Below are positions 1-11,740 of a DNA stretch of 64,000 nucleotides, one piece after another. Positions within the stretch are counted from its first letter, which is position 1, and each line of letters begins with the position of its first letter. A program made the translations under genes and the position numbers. The DNA is from Lepidostoma basale (taxonomy: Eukaryota > Arthropoda > Insecta > Trichoptera > Lepidostomatidae). Below the pieces are notes generated by a model. That model made no database searches. It had not been told where the DNA came from and was given only the letters and a program-made list of their open reading frames with translations. The stretch spans positions 682,001 through 746,000 of the forward strand of contig JAHDVF020000457.1 in assembly GCA_022606425.2 (NCBI GenBank), given 5' to 3'.

Positions 1-234
1 GTTTATTCAAAGGACTCTTCTGAATTCTTCTATTGCAATGTCGTCAATGATAACAAAAAATATGTATTTATTTAAAATATCATGATAGAAGTTCATTGTT
101 AATAATAAAAAAATAATAAAATATGCTTGTTGAAACTTTTTTTATTTACAAAATATTCCTATTTTCATTATTATATAATAACGTTATTATAATATTAAGA
201 ATTTCTAAACTGAATGAATTATGCTTTATAATAT

Positions 235-600
235 ACAATAATTAATACTAATGAAAACGTCTGTTTTAAATATGTTTTATTTTATTTCATGTGAATTTTT
301 AATACTAATACAATTATTAATATAATTACAACAAGAATAATTCCTTAGACAGGCGAAACATATCATTTGAATGGTTGCAGTAATGTAGGCACTAAGTACC
401 AAAAAAAATACAAAAAAAAACTAAGAATGCAGTTTCGTTCTATATGTCAAATACTGCAACCTATTTTACTGCAACCATTCATTTACATAGATAAAATATA
501 TAATACCATAATAAAATTTCTTGAAAACAGACGTTTTCATTCGTAATAATTATTTGATATGGAGTTTTACATCATTGTTAAAAAAACAATTGATAAGCTT
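235..600. repeat. Head-to-head pair of palindromic repeat family H
   Basis: Two arms of the same repeat face each other. The outer parts carry GAAAACGTCTG on the left and its complement CAGACGTTTTC on the right, next to the recurring block ATTTGATATGGAGTTTTACAT. The inner parts carry TGAATGGTTGCAGTAATGTAG and a complementary copy near 460-490. The same outer block recurs at about 6.0, 17.2, 18.2, 26.4-26.8, 27.5, 28.0, 46.0 and 54.3 kb. No coding potential is seen. Confidence 0.6.
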
Positions 601-679
601 TATACGTTTTTACTCATCTTATATATACCATAAATGAGAAAATTTCATATAAACGAAGAACAAATAAAAATACATTGCG

Positions 680-910
680 TAGATTTTCATGGTTCTTAAT
701 CATATGTTTTTTAGGATCTTGAGAAAAAATCCGGTTTACGCATCTATCTAGACCGACGTGTTGGAGATTGTTGCAATCTCCATCTCCAGGGTGGTCAGGG
801 TGGTCATAACCACCCTGAAAATGGAGAGTCCAACGATCTCTGAAATGTCGGTCCAGAACGACGAGTTATTCGGATTTACCCAAGATCACAAAAAACATTT
901 ATACATCGAA
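680..910. repeat. Palindromic repeat family G with hammerhead-like motif
   Basis: The left arm (about 700-795) and right arm (about 805-905) are imperfect reverse complements around a centre of CAGGGTGG repeats. Both arms share AGGATCTTGAG/ATCCGG-type ends and GACCGAC. On the + strand at 815-849 the right arm reads CTGAAAA, a GAGA/TCTC hairpin, GAAA, then TGTC. It is flanked by ACC and GGT, which can pair as a stem I. A single arm of the same family lies at 54.1 kb. Confidence 0.65.
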
Positions 911-1660
911 TGATATGGAAGAAGTTGGTTCAATTAAACATGCCTGTTTATTTTTTACTACCAAAGTCGCGTAATTTACGAGAAAATTCTTTTTTAAAAA
1001 TGTGACATAAATTATAACAACTTTTCGCGATTCGTAAAATATAACATTTGTGTAACACATTCAAATTACTCCACATGAAAAAGTACCGTTTTAAATTGCC
1101 CATTCTAAACTTTTTTCATTTTGCGCAGACTATTTTATTGACTATAACTCTTACCCTTATGAGATAATAGCGAAAGTGTTTTATTTCCTATAAACAACTC
1201 AAGTAATCTTAACTGTATCTCTCCGAAAGTTTGCCAACACTAAGCCCAGAAGCCTGAAGTCTCCTTTCCCTCTTCTCTATCCTCCGCTCCTGGGCGTTGC
1301 TCGCTGAATGCCCACGTCATTAGACGAAACATTCCAAGTATTATAATAATATCATAATATCTCTTTTTGCTAGAGAGAAAACAGAAAAAAATAACTTTTT
1401 GCCAAGTTTTAGTGCTTATTCTACCTTCATATTCGTTTTTTTACGAATCTAAAAGATTTTATGATTACGTTTTAGTACTTATCCATTCTTTATTCTTATA
1501 TATTTAGTGCTTGAGTAGGTATACATAATTTATAAGGATAGTTACAAATTCAATAGTTTTTATCCGAAAATATAACTTATGAGTATAAACCAGGATCTAT
1601 TTTGGCAGTCAAGAATTTCATCAGCATGTACGATAGGAATAAATTATATTTATATGAAAA
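911..1660. other. AT-rich stretch with no recognised gene
   Basis: Low-complexity AT-rich sequence. Around 1210-1330 there is a somewhat GC-richer, pyrimidine-biased patch. I see no repeat, RNA gene or coding signal in it. Confidence 0.5.
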
Positions 1661-1671
1661 ATAATTATTAA

Positions 1672-1910
1672 ACTTCTTCATCCTTGTTGTAGACCTATGT
1701 GGTTTGTTCTCCAGAGTGTTGCTCCTCCTGTTAGGTAGACTCCCAGCTGTCCTACCATCTTTTAGGAGGTCTTCCACGAGGACGAGTCACATGAGGCTGA
1801 TTATGCAATGCAATATAGGGGAGTCTGATAGTGTCCATTCTTTGGACATGACTGTACCAGTCCCTGTTTCGCTGTCTGCTCCATCTTATATTATATCCTC
1901 AATATAATTA
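1672..1910 (-). pseudogene. LINE 'alpha' 3' fragment (decayed ORF2 C-terminus)
   Basis: The minus strand translates as RWSRQRNRDWYSHVQRMD, then RGRPPKRW, a stop, then DSWEST. That is the C-terminal peptide of a widespread insect non-LTR retrotransposon. The copy is 5'-truncated and interrupted by a stop inside the signature. It ends toward a GAA-rich tail at about 1672, like the other alpha copies here. It is not expected to make protein. Confidence 0.7.
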
Positions 1911-2121
1911 ATTATTAATTTAAGGTTGAGGATATAATTTAACTTATTTATTTATTTTTATTTTTACAAGTAACGAAATATAGCAAACAAACACTTTACA
2001 ATCCAAAAACAAGGGAGTGATTGTCAATAAGACCTAAGTGCAAACAGTATTTGTTTTGGATAAACTTAAGGCAATAACGCCATGTAATTCCATAATAGTA
2101 ATTTATATTAATATATATTTC

Positions 2122-2360
2122 TTGCATACAACAGGTCATTTGAACCTTACTTCTGAATACAATTGTTTTTTTAAACTATTATATTGATTCTCATAGCATG
2201 TGTTAGGGAGCTAATATATCGCCATTTTTTTATCACGTGTATTCTACAGCAGACCAAAGACAGTGTGAGAATCACAATGCCATTGATTGGAATTTAACCC
2301 TGACTTTCTGTGTGGTAGTCAGAGCTCTTGCTACTTTGCTGTGAAGGTCGTCTTCCTAAT
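2122..2360 (-). mobile_element. tRNA-derived SINE (family SINE1), diverged copy
   Basis: It matches the better copies at 42.2 and 63.3 kb across the whole unit. From 5' to 3' on the minus strand it has a tRNA-like head ending near 2355, the CACACTGTCTTTGGTCTG-type middle (here AGACAGTGTGAGAATCACA on +), the block TATATTGATTCTCATAGCATG, and the end ATACAACAGGTCATTTGAACC. The B box is degraded. This is a pol III-type retroposon relic. Confidence 0.7.
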
Positions 2361-2559
2361 CATATGAGTTTATGTATCGCTTCTTTTTTCAAAGAAATTT
2401 TACAAATTCCTTCACCAAAGAAATTTATGATTCATGTAGATTGAATAAGAAACATAGCATCGAAATGAATACAGGAACGATTTTTAATTTGAATAAATGA
2501 TATATTATTCATCTTCTCTTCCAGCTATTTTCTATTTATTTAAAGTCGGCTCTCTTAAT

Positions 2560-2790
2560 TGAATTTCGCCAGAATTCTCGGCCTTGCGCCATTTCGCTGT
2601 CGGTTTATAGTAATTTCATGTCATCTTTAACAATTGACAGCCGCGTTGCGCACGGTCGACTCGGTCCTCTCGCTCTCGCGTCCATTTGAATGACATTTTG
2701 GATGACGCGGTCTTTATTCCATCTCTTATATGCGAATACCGTCGATCTCACTCGCCTTCGCCGTCACAGGGATTTCTTTAAAGCTAAGTC
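2560..2790. other. GC-rich stretch without repeat similarity
   Basis: It is clearly richer in G+C than its surroundings, with many CpG steps (GCCGCGTTGCGCACGGTCGA). It also has AT-core motifs such as TTAATTGAATT. No long frame is open and it does not match other sequence in this window. It could be single-copy host DNA such as a regulatory element; that is inference from composition only. Confidence 0.3.
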
Positions 2791-2980
2791 GGATACAACA
2801 GTTTTTATATCAGCCAGGTCATTATAGTAGTCCACCTCAGTGGTCGGCAAATACATTAGCATAAAGAGTTAAATATCAGCAATACATCGGTTTTATTTTA
2901 TTTTTAAAATCCAGTAAAAACTTTATTATATACTATACAATCTCTCGTATTGATAAAATTAAAATTATTAATTTTAAGAT

Positions 2981-3250
2981 GTTAAAGTAAATAACTTTGT
3001 TTTTTGTATCACAATTGTATTTTATTTTACGCGACAGTTGTTTCATCAACCTATGTTGACATCATCAGGTGTTACAATAATATTATTGTAACACCTGATG
3101 ATGTCAACATAGGTTGATGAAATAGCTGTCGCGTAAAATAAAATACAACTGTGATCCAAAATCAAAGTTATTTAATTTAACAGTTTAAAAAGTTAACGTA
3201 TCACAGTGTTTCGGCCAAAACAATGGACTATTTAATGTTATTAATGTTTC
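2981..3250. repeat. Palindromic repeat family A, nearly perfect hairpin plus tail
   Basis: Bases 2981-3181 form a near-perfect inverted repeat of about 100 bp per arm, centred on CAATAATATTATTG at 3075-3088. Each arm holds CACCTGATGATGTCAAC and GACAGCTATTTCATC or its complement. On + at 3095-3130 this gives CTGATGA, T, a GTCAAC/GTTGAT hairpin, GAAA, then GTC. The tail (3182-3235) contains GTGTTTCGGCCAAAACAATG, shared with copies at 17.1, 27.3 and 40.0 kb. Confidence 0.85.
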
Positions 3251-3541
3251 CTTTATTATAAACTAAGAGTATATTGAGACACTTTTTTCGTATAAAAAAT
3301 GGATGTCCACGTAATGTTTACCAGTTACCCGTGAAATATTTACGGAAGTAATCTATATTAAATTTAATAGTTTATTTGTTTGTTTAATGTCATATAAAAA
3401 TAATCAAAACGAAATTCAAAATAATCCAGAAACGTTCCCGGGCATGCGAATCGTGTGAATGTGAATGTGTAAATGTGAATTCAAAATATTCTCGATCTCT
3501 TACTTTGACGGAATCCGGTTTTTTTCTTATTAACATTATGA

Positions 3542-4046
3542 TTGATAGCAGAGTCGGAAGACGAACGGCAAAGACTGTTAAATAGATTTCAGACATCGGA
3601 GGCTTCAGGAGGAGACTTCAATAAAAACAAGTATATGAGATCTGACAGTAAGGTCAGACTATATAAAACCTGCGTAAGGCCTATACTGACATATACCGTT
3701 GAGACCAGAGCGGATATCACAAGAACAAATAAAGTACAGGTGGCAGACATGAGGACGCTGAGGATGATAGCAGGAAGGACTATTCGAGATAGGGTGAGGA
3801 ACAAGTCTATCCACGAGGTCTGCAAGGTGGAGGATGTCGTGAGATGGGGCAGACAACGCAGAGGTGCAGAGGATGGATCCCACCAGAATCCCACACGCTG
3901 TGGCGCATCAGATTCCTGCCGGCTGCCGTCCCTCCGGAAGACCGCCGAAGAGATGGAGAGATAGTTGGGAGTCAACCTCCAAGAGAGGCCAGCCTGATTT
4001 CAGGAACAGACTAAAGGTCTATAAGGAGAAGAAGAAGAAGAACATT
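3542..4046 (+). pseudogene. LINE 'alpha' reverse-transcriptase C-terminal fragment
   Basis: The open frame gives VRLYKTCVRPILTYTVETRA, then MRTLRMIAGRTIRDRVRNKS and VEDVVRWGRQRR. This is the region after the RT domain of a non-LTR retrotransposon. Near 3865 the reading frame shifts: the second frame continues RMDPTRIPHAV and GRPPKRWRDSWEST. The element ends in a GAA repeat at about 4029-4041. It is 5'-truncated and frameshifted, so it is non-functional. It is the best-preserved alpha 3' end in the first 10 kb. Confidence 0.85.
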
Positions 4047-4059
4047 ATGATTCTGTTTG

Positions 4060-5300
4060 GATAAATACCGGTCTTATAAGTATATGGGACCCAAATAGTT
4101 TTTGATTACCTTGATGTATTCGCACACCTAGAAAAACGTTATAAACACTCATGTGTAGGCCGAAGAATATGATTATAATATTGTCTCTAAAGATTTAAGC
4201 ACGAATAAAATATTATAGTCTTTTGGAAATAACACCTGGGTAAGTGTCGAGTGAAATTGAAAAATCTCTCTATATTTCCTCTAACCGAGGCTTTTTATTG
4301 AAGGAATATTTTATAGAGCCCTGTTAAAGAGATGTATTTACTGATATTGAAAAATAAATTATTTCAAGGCGGGTTGTAGGCGTCATCTATTGTATATTCT
4401 TAGAAATAAAATTTGTCGATGTGGTAATGAATACAAAATATATATAATGGATTTCGAATGGGAAATGTGACTGCCGAAAAATTCGTTGTAGATTACATAA
4501 TTATTTATTATATATTAAAGGATTTGATATAAGTTAAATTTGGTTTGTTTTTGCATTTCTATAAAATATGAATAAATATTGGTGACACATAATTAAGAAT
4601 AAATATAAATGATCATTAATATTAAATTAAAAAATGTCGGCTTATGTTGGACTACTTGTGCGCAAATTTATAGTATTACCAAAGTTTATACTCGTACAAT
4701 ACTAATGATTATATATCAATATAACCAAAACAAACTGTTTGTTGCAAATAACAAATGATTTTAAACTGATGAATAAAACAAATGAATTTTGCGGTTTCGA
4801 GTAGTTCTAAATACTCGTATACTGAAGATCATGAAAAAAAATTATAATAAAAGTTATAAGAATGATTCTAATTGTATATACTCGTACAAAAAATTGAGTT
4901 TTTTTTATATTATTTTTAATACATCAAGTAAGAATTTGAAAGCTGTCTGAAAATAATTATCATATACGTAGTAAGGTATAGTAAACAATGTAAAATCGAC
5001 AATGATTTAAATATTAGATGTACGAGTACAGTATGAACTTAAGTATTGAAACACATTATGTCTCGAATGTTCTCGAAGTTGAATGAACTTTAGGCTGAGT
5101 TTCAAAAAGCGGAATAATATTTCAGTTACGTAAAACTTAATTGTGTGATCACCAAAACCCATTCATTTCCCTCTGCTTAGAGCGCTCGTAAATCTACCAA
5201 CTGCCAGAATAAAATGTAGAGTATTTCCTAAAAGAGATAATGCTCATAAAAATTAACACTCTTTACATTCAGCCATTGAAATAAAAATCACTGAATATTC
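4060..5300. other. AT-rich intergenic DNA
   Basis: No recognised element. The octamer TACTCGTA or its complement occurs four times between 4690 and 5030, a local cluster of a motif that is scattered through the window. Confidence 0.4.
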
Positions 5301-5965
5301 ATTTCTTTTATTTTCCACCAGCACAGAGTCGCTGGGGTGATACGGGGTCACGCGCTTTCTGGCGACTCAATTATTATACCCATTAGTTCGGGCGTTTTCG
5401 TTTGTGGTTAGCGATTTGGTCGGTTTCTAAATAAACAGGGATAATGTTGCCATTAAGTCCAAAACTGCCCGGAGAATGTATGTATCTGTAGGCCAGGGCG
5501 GGTGTGCTTTACGCTCAAGATAATCTTCAAATAAGGGCGCCGCTTTACACCAAGAAACAAGCTACGAAAAATATACTGGGACGATGAAAATAAAAACAAA
5601 CGAAATAAAAAAGGGTATTTGTTTAAAATATATAACACTTCGATTTAAATAAAAACAGTGTCTGTATTATATACGGGCGTTAGAAGTTATACTTCTTTGG
5701 CGTAACAATACCAAAATACTATAGAAGGACTTGGACTTGGAACTTCTGCCTTACAGAGGTTTGGCGGAGTACGTAGTGGGCTATCGGGGAGGATTTTTTT
5801 ATCCGCATTGATTGCGGGAGGGGTAAATGACTGAATGATGGTGGAAAACTTGGTGGTAAAGGGTCATTATTGATAAGGAAGATGGTAATAATTTAGGTCA
5901 TGGTCTGGAAATGAAAGAGATGAAGTTGGAGTAGTGCAAGGAGTAATAGAGCTGCGAAACATTAC
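5300..5965. other. GC-rich stretch without repeat similarity
   Basis: Around 5320-5560 and 5700-5840 the sequence is richer in G+C than its flanks, with segments such as GGGGTGATACGGGGTCACGC. I see no open frame with protein similarity and no copy elsewhere in the window. It may be single-copy host DNA; its function is unknown. Confidence 0.3.
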
Positions 5966-5969
5966 AGTC

Positions 5970-6075
5970 CATATAAAATACGAGTATAATAAAATTCCTA
6001 AAAGACAGACATTTTCATTCATATTTATCATTTAATTGTTTGAAATCATTATTCAAGAAACAAAAAATATTTGGT
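5970..6075 (+). repeat. Single arm of palindromic repeat family H
   Basis: It contains AATAAAATTCCTAAAAGACA, then ACATTTTCATTCATATTTAT and TTATTCAAGAAACAAA. These are diverged forms of the H-family end seen at 26.8 and 27.5 kb. Confidence 0.55.
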
Positions 6076-6079
6076 AAAG

Positions 6080-6900
6080 GTTTTCTCTTCAAATTTCAAT
6101 TAATAAGGTCCATCCATAAAATGGCATAAATTTTATATTCATTATTTATTTTAAAAATTTCAGATTTGATTCTTGAAAGTTTCATTAAAAATCAGGAATG
6201 AATTCACAAATTCTAAATTGCAATAAAGTTAAATGACAAAATATGAAAACAGCAAGAACTTTCCTTTTACACCGAACTATTTATGTATTGAATTTCCAAA
6301 GAAAAACAATATGTAACATATTTAACCCCGGAATCACTGTTTACCTCGGGGATAAATATTACAAGACTGGCCCTGTGTGTGCCGCTGTCAGATGGCGAAT
6401 AAAATTTAATTAAAAGAAACAATCTCAAATAGAAAACCTGTATGGACAAGATAAGGGGTGATATAATCTAAGCACTAAGTGGCTGTACCCAAAACTACTA
6501 ACTGCTTAACATTATCCGAATTTTTTTAAAGGCAGGAAACGCTAATGAAGGAAATGGGATCATTTCATTGTTCACGTAACACTTGAAATTCTTGTCAGGT
6601 TCATAAAAAACGGTTGAAACAATTTTAATTAATGCTTTGGTGAAATTAAGCCAATAAATTAATGTATTCAATGAAAGTTCCGGAAAGTTAATTACTTTTG
6701 CAAATAAAATATTTTACAAATGAAGATATACGGAAACGGGTTTTTATTAGGTTTACATTTTCTCGAGTTATATTATATATTCGTCGATATTTCGAGTTGC
6801 AATAGTATAAATATAATCTTGTGATCGATAGCCAAATCACAAATTGAAAAATATTTCAAAATCTTTTGAATAATATTGTGCTTTTCCACAACACTTTGTT
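6080..6900. other. AT-rich intergenic DNA
   Basis: I see no element, RNA gene or coding signal in this stretch. Confidence 0.4.
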
Positions 6901-6904
6901 GTAC

Positions 6905-7460
6905 TCTTCATTTATTCATTTATTTATTCAGTAAGGGCAGCATACAGCGATATCAATATATTAATTAAGAAACATTAAGAAAAATAATAAATTAAGCCAA
7001 TTACATGCTACCACAAATATAATTAACAGTTAATTGAATTTAAGCTAAGGCAAAATTAGGTCAAACAAAATGATTGAGAGTTAAACATAATAATAGTTGT
7101 AGAAATAAGAACAAAATTAAAAGTAAAAATAAAAGTAACATATTATATTGTCATGTAACATTATGGTCTCATCCACGCCGAAAGGTTACTTCTATCGTTT
7201 TTTTTAAGTTTCGTTTGTTCAAATACTTGTTGTAGTTTTCACAAATCCTGTACATTGCCGCGCTTTGAGCGTAGTTAGTGCGATAAACAGGGAGATAGAA
7301 AACTTGGCTTGCGGTGTGTCTTGTGCGAGATGTGGGGGTATTGAGTGTCAATTTGCAAAGAAGTTCAGAGTTATCAATTTTATAGTGAATGATTTTGTGA
7401 AACAGCATCATATCATTGAGCGTACGTCTATTTTCGAGAGAGTCCAAGGAATGAAATATT
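6905..7460 (-). pseudogene. CR1/jockey-type LINE 3' end
   Basis: The minus frame from 7447 reads MDSLENRRTLNDMMLFHKII, then ELLCKL, SRTRHTASQVFYLPVYRTNY and MYRICENYN. This matches the tail of CR1/jockey ORF2 proteins, a helical segment ending near R-N-Y and L-YN motifs. About 260 bases of AT-rich 3' UTR follow, down to 6905. Only the C-terminal ~90 residues remain, so it is a 5'-truncated relic. Confidence 0.7.
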
Positions 7461-7639
7461 AGGGCAGATTGGTAATCCGAGAACGATTCATAAATATATT
7501 ATGCATGAAACTTTAACTTCTTCGGTATAATAATAAAAATAATATTGCCATTGCTCGTGGGTACGAGCATAAGAAATACAAAAAAAACCTGGGTCTGCCT
7601 TCTGTGCCAACTAATGTGGCAAAATAGTCTTATCGTAGA

Positions 7640-7828
7640 ATTATAGACTTTGTCACACTCCGGACAAGGATATTCTGCCCTTACGGCTGGACTCCGTCCT
7701 CTCCGTCTCACCGGCCCCTGGCACATAGCGACGACTCTTTTCCACTCCGCCCTATCGGTTGCCAACTTCTCCCAGTTTGTCTGTCTACACTCTTTACTGC
7801 AGCATGCAGGTTGTCCATATATATACAT
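7640..7828 (-). pseudogene. LINE 'delta'-type C-terminus with a C2H2 zinc finger
   Basis: The minus strand encodes CSKECRQTNWEKLATDRAEW, KRVVAMCQGPVRRRGRSP and YPCPECDKVYNSTIRLFCHI. The last piece is a complete C-x2-C-x12-H-x3-4-H finger (CPEC ... H ... H). A finger at the extreme C-terminus after a W/R-rich segment is typical of some non-LTR retrotransposon ORF2 proteins. It lies head-to-head with the plus-strand fragment at 7896. Confidence 0.65.
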
Positions 7829-7895
7829 ATATTGCCCTGTCTTCCGTGCTCCTTCTTCCCATCTAGTTCGGTAGTGTTGTGAATGACAGAGCGAA

Positions 7896-8270
7896 TATGG
7901 ACGACGAGATAAAGAATAAGCTGAGTACAGCCTCTCGTGCTTTATGGAAATTACTAAAGAGAGTCTTTGACAATCACAACCTCACAATAGGTACCAAGGT
8001 TGCCGTATACAAGACTTTAATCATTCCAACACTCACCTACGGATGAGAGATATGGATTAGTTATAGACCCACACCAAATCCATGGAATAAACTTCTGCAG
8101 CGTCATCTTCGCCAACTTCATATGAAGAAAACGATGGTTTCACAAGGTCTCTAATGCCGAGGTGCTAAGGAGATCCAACTGCTCCAACATGGAGACACTG
8201 CTCACTCGTGCTCTCTTGCGCTGTCCTGGTCATGTGCTAAACGATAACAGGCTTCCCAAAAACAAATTAT
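7896..8270 (+). pseudogene. LINE reverse-transcriptase thumb/C-terminal fragment
   Basis: The plus strand reads MDDEIKNKLSTASRALWKLL, then KRVFDNHNLTIGTKVAVYKT, LIIPTLTYG, a stop, EIWISY. This corresponds to the post-RT region (inserted thumb, YKT...LTYG motif) of a non-LTR retrotransposon. A frameshift follows near 8130, and later pieces (LLTRALLRC ... GHVL) are in another frame. It is probably the same lineage as the minus-strand finger fragment just upstream, now inverted. Confidence 0.7.
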
Positions 8271-8758
8271 ATAGTTCAGTATAAACATTTTTACTTTAAC
8301 CCTTAGATATACAATAATTTTTAAAAATGTATTTTACCACGGCTTAATTGATGCCTGATGATATAATCTAAGCCATCTTAAACATTTTCGTGATGAGTCC
8401 AATAAAGTTTTGTGAATATAAAAAGTCTTTCAAAAGTGATTCCACTAAAAAGTGATAGCAAGTGCAGAAGAAAGTTACATTAATTTTTAGCTCATTTCAG
8501 AATTGTCTTGTGATAAGAAAAACATAATTTTCGTTGCAATACCTTTACTGTCACGCTTCATTTAAATTTTTAAAGTATGCAGGAACAACTTAAAGAAAAA
8601 ATATAATATGGATATAAATACTGAATTTTAAAATTTATATTTAATAGCTATTTATATGACCAAGAATACGGTTTAAGCAATCAAAATTGCTCAACAATAA
8701 ATACAGCTTTTTTAAACTTTAACCGTAGTTTTCAAAGAGGGGTAATTTTAACTAAAAA
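8271..8758. other. AT-rich intergenic DNA
   Basis: I recognise nothing in this stretch. Confidence 0.4.
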
Positions 8759-8761
8759 AAA

Positions 8762-9010
8762 CTATCTAACTAGCAATCATACCGTCTCTCCGATGGGGTA
8801 GGCAGAAATAATGAGCCGCCACACAGTTTTTTCTTGACATGTTTCTCTCGCTTTCTCAACATTCATACATCTTGTCAAGCACGCACGTAAATTAATCCGA
8901 CTCCTCACATGTCCGACATTTAATATTTGATTTATTTGATCGTGTCACATGTTCCTCGGTCTTCCTCCATTTCTATCATTTACAACATATTTACGACATA
9001 TTACGTTATG
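8762..9010 (-). mobile_element. LINE 'beta' 3' end
   Basis: It starts at the 3' end with a TTAG-type tail (AACTAGCAATCATACCGTCT on +), followed by GGGGTAGGCAGAAATAATG and CATTCATACATCTTGTCAAG. On the minus strand this is the beta peptide region (RACMTR ... VWxSIxSAYP). The copy is truncated near 9010 and diverged. Confidence 0.75.
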
Positions 9011-9019
9011 TTTACACCA

Positions 9020-9715
9020 TATTTTAACTCTTAATATAAAGAAAATGATAATATATTTTTATGTATTTAGTTTTATTATAGTAATTTCGGAAGATATTCA
9101 TAGAATTGAATTATTTACGCAAACACATTTTATTTTACAAATATTGTTGGCTGCGAAACAAAAAAACAAAAGCAGAGCACTGCCATTTTTCCGTCTGTCA
9201 TATACCTGAATGTAAGTGCGGATATCCAGAAAGCGTAATTCTTAGAAGACAGGGTACACGCGACGACATCTTAGTTCTTTGGTTCCGGCGCTGGGGTGAA
9301 TCTTCTTGTACGGCGCTTCCATGCAACCCTTCGCTTCCCAAAGGTAAAATATTCGTTTCGGAAAAACAAAATTAAAAGTTTTATAAAATAGTAGTTGAAT
9401 ATAATTCACAACGGCAAGGGAGGTGCCTCCACGTGTGGTATTAATATAACTATAGCATTCGGCGCCTCTTTTTTGCCTTATTCCCCATTATAAATAATTT
9501 TAAATATTCCCATAAAAATAAAAATTTAAATTCAACTCCCCTGTCCACCCCTACAATCTTAATTAGAAATTAGTGACACCACACATTAAGTATTTCATAC
9601 AAAAGTTCAGAAATAAAATAGTAACATTAATCAACAGCGCTACAGTCATATGTGAGTCAAGAATGCTTCCAATTATGTTATTAAATCGGTTAAAAAAATG
9701 TCACATATACATGAG
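9020..9715. other. Unrecognised DNA
   Basis: It includes two GC-richer patches (about 9195-9340 and 9405-9480). I can assign neither. No frame shows a known family. Confidence 0.35.
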
Positions 9716-9719
9716 GAAT

Positions 9720-10125
9720 TTATAAAATATGCATCAGGCTCATAATGAAATACGGAATCGAAGCAAGAGCAGGTCCTGTCAGAACCAAACATCTCTTAAG
9801 GTTAGCAAAAATGAGAAGATTGCGACCTATTTTAGGGAGAACCCTTAGAGATAGGATACTCCATGAAAAAAATTCGCAAATTCAGCAAAATTGAAGAAAA
9901 AGTGAGATGGAGTAGGCAGAGAAGACGATTTTGGAGGGATCACATCGAGAGAATGGATCCCGAAAGAATTCCTAATATCGTGATGCATGAGACTCCAGAG
10001 GGCCGTCGACCACCAAAGAGATGGAGAGAAGGCTGGTCGTCTTCATCACAGGAAGAAAGTTGATGTCCTGCGTAAACATATCGAAAGATCTACAATCAAA
10101 AGAAGAAGCAGACGAAGAAGAGAAA
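9720..10125 (+). pseudogene. LINE 'alpha' C-terminal fragment
   Basis: The plus strand gives ICIRLIMKYGIEARAGPVRT, KHLLRLAKMRRLRPILGRTL and RDRI. A small deletion and frame change lead to VRWSRQRRRFWRDHIERMD, PERIPNIVMHETPEGRRPPK and RWREGWSSSSQEES. The tail has GAAGAAG repeats near 10099-10122. It belongs to the same subfamily as the copies at 45.0 and 63.2 kb. It is a non-functional relic. Confidence 0.8.
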
Positions 10126-10129
10126 TACA

Positions 10130-10705
10130 GACTTGTGTTCTACATAAGTAAATTCCACGTTTCTTGTCAAAATATTAAAGTTTTTTCTTGGTGAATGTTT
10201 CTAAAATTTAAGATCTTAATATTTGCAATGCTCCAATAATTGTATCAAGGAAAAATATGTAAGGTTTTTAATAGAATCCTACTGCGTGGCATCACGCTTC
10301 AGAAAACAAATAATACTTATTTTTCTTGCTCTCGTGATTATTGTGTAAGTCAAGAGATCTGTTTATTTAATATATAATTTACTAAATAGTATAAAAATAA
10401 TATAAGTATAATAATATAAGTAATAAAATTTGTACATAAACCACTCTATTCCTGATAAACACCAACCTGAAGCTTCATATAGTAACAGCATATTCTGGTA
10501 CTGGTACAGGTATATAATAATTTAATTTTTCTTATTGGATCTTGACGACGCAGATCCATCATGATGGATAGTAGTGCCCCAACAAGATGTAAAATTATTC
10601 TGTTAATTCCAAAATACAATATGTAAATAAAATTTTGTTTCCGATTAATTATAATGTAATATTTTATAATTTTGCATTCTCAAACCGTAAGTTATAATTA
10701 TATGT
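10130..10705. other. AT-rich intergenic DNA
   Basis: I recognise nothing in this stretch. Confidence 0.4.
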
Positions 10706-10711
10706 ATAATA

Positions 10712-11116
10712 TCGTGGGTATACTGGCAAAAAACGTTAAGTCGAAAATTGGCAGTTTTGACTTAGTGATGCAGTATTGTAAAGTTTACAATGCTCTACAA
10801 ATTGGCAAAATACACGAAGTCGAATGAAACAGATTTTTTCTCTAGTTTTAAAAATAAATTTAACGTTAAATCGTACAAAAGGTATTTCATACAGGCTAAA
10901 AGCTTCAAAAAACTTAATATTTTTCGAAGAGTCTTGTTGAACATTTTTGTACTGGAAAAAAACGTTAACTCTACTTATTGTCTTCGGCTGAAAAAAATTC
11001 CCTCGATTGACTTTTGACAACGACACTTATATGTTTCAAATTTAAAGAAAACTTAAATGATTGATTTCTCAAAACAGCGATTTTAGACTTAACGTTTTTT
11101 GCCAGTATACCCACGA
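10712..11116. mobile_element. 405-bp MITE with ~33-bp terminal inverted repeats, TA flanks
   Basis: The left end reads TCGTGGGTATACTGGCAAAA and continues AACGTTAAGTC. The right end is its exact reverse complement over about 33 bases. A TA dinucleotide flanks each side (10710-10711 and 11117-11118), as expected for Tc1/mariner-superfamily insertion. The interior is AT-rich with no transposase. Short frames inside it on both strands have no known similarity. Confidence 0.85.
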
Positions 11117-11119
11117 TAT

Positions 11120-11735
11120 ATTATACAATAATAATAAGAAAACAATTTTCAGTAGTCTTATGCAAAAAAATATATATATTTTTACAGTTAGCCGAAAAAT
11201 AGGAAAAACAAAATTGTTCATTGTAAACGATTTGAAATAACTAACTAGCCAATTTTAGGTCTGATTTACAGTAACACTCTATTATCATTCTTCTTAGCAA
11301 GAATTTCGACTTGGAAAATAGAATGAATAAAGTTTATTTTGTTCGTAAAATAAGATATCCCTCCCAGCGGGTGAAAGTACAATAATGATATTACCACCCT
11401 TTGTAAGAGAAGCATCGAATTATTTTGTGATTTCTCTAAGAGATAAAACAGGATACTTTCGGCGAAACTTTGCCATCTCACAATATGAAATTGGGGTTTA
11501 AATTTCTAAAGAAAATCCGAATTACAATACCATTTTTGAAGTCAATTCAAAAATCTGTCGCAATAGTAGTAACTATGTTTATAACCATTACGCTGTTTCT
11601 CCATAATGATAGGCAAAAGGCGGAGAGAATAAATATCACTGCACTCTTAAATTTCTGGTTAATATTTTAGCATACTAAATGTATCCTAAAATTGTGTTTG
11701 GTGGCACGTCGATTCAACTTTTCAAACAGCTGATT
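11120..11735. other. AT-rich intergenic DNA
   Basis: I recognise nothing in this stretch. Confidence 0.4.
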
Positions 11736-11740
11736 TTTTA

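Noticed and set aside
3095..3130. Calling the motif a proven canonical hammerhead ribozyme
   Set aside because: Stem I is weak in several families and there is a consistent extra base before stem II, so I report it as hammerhead-like only.
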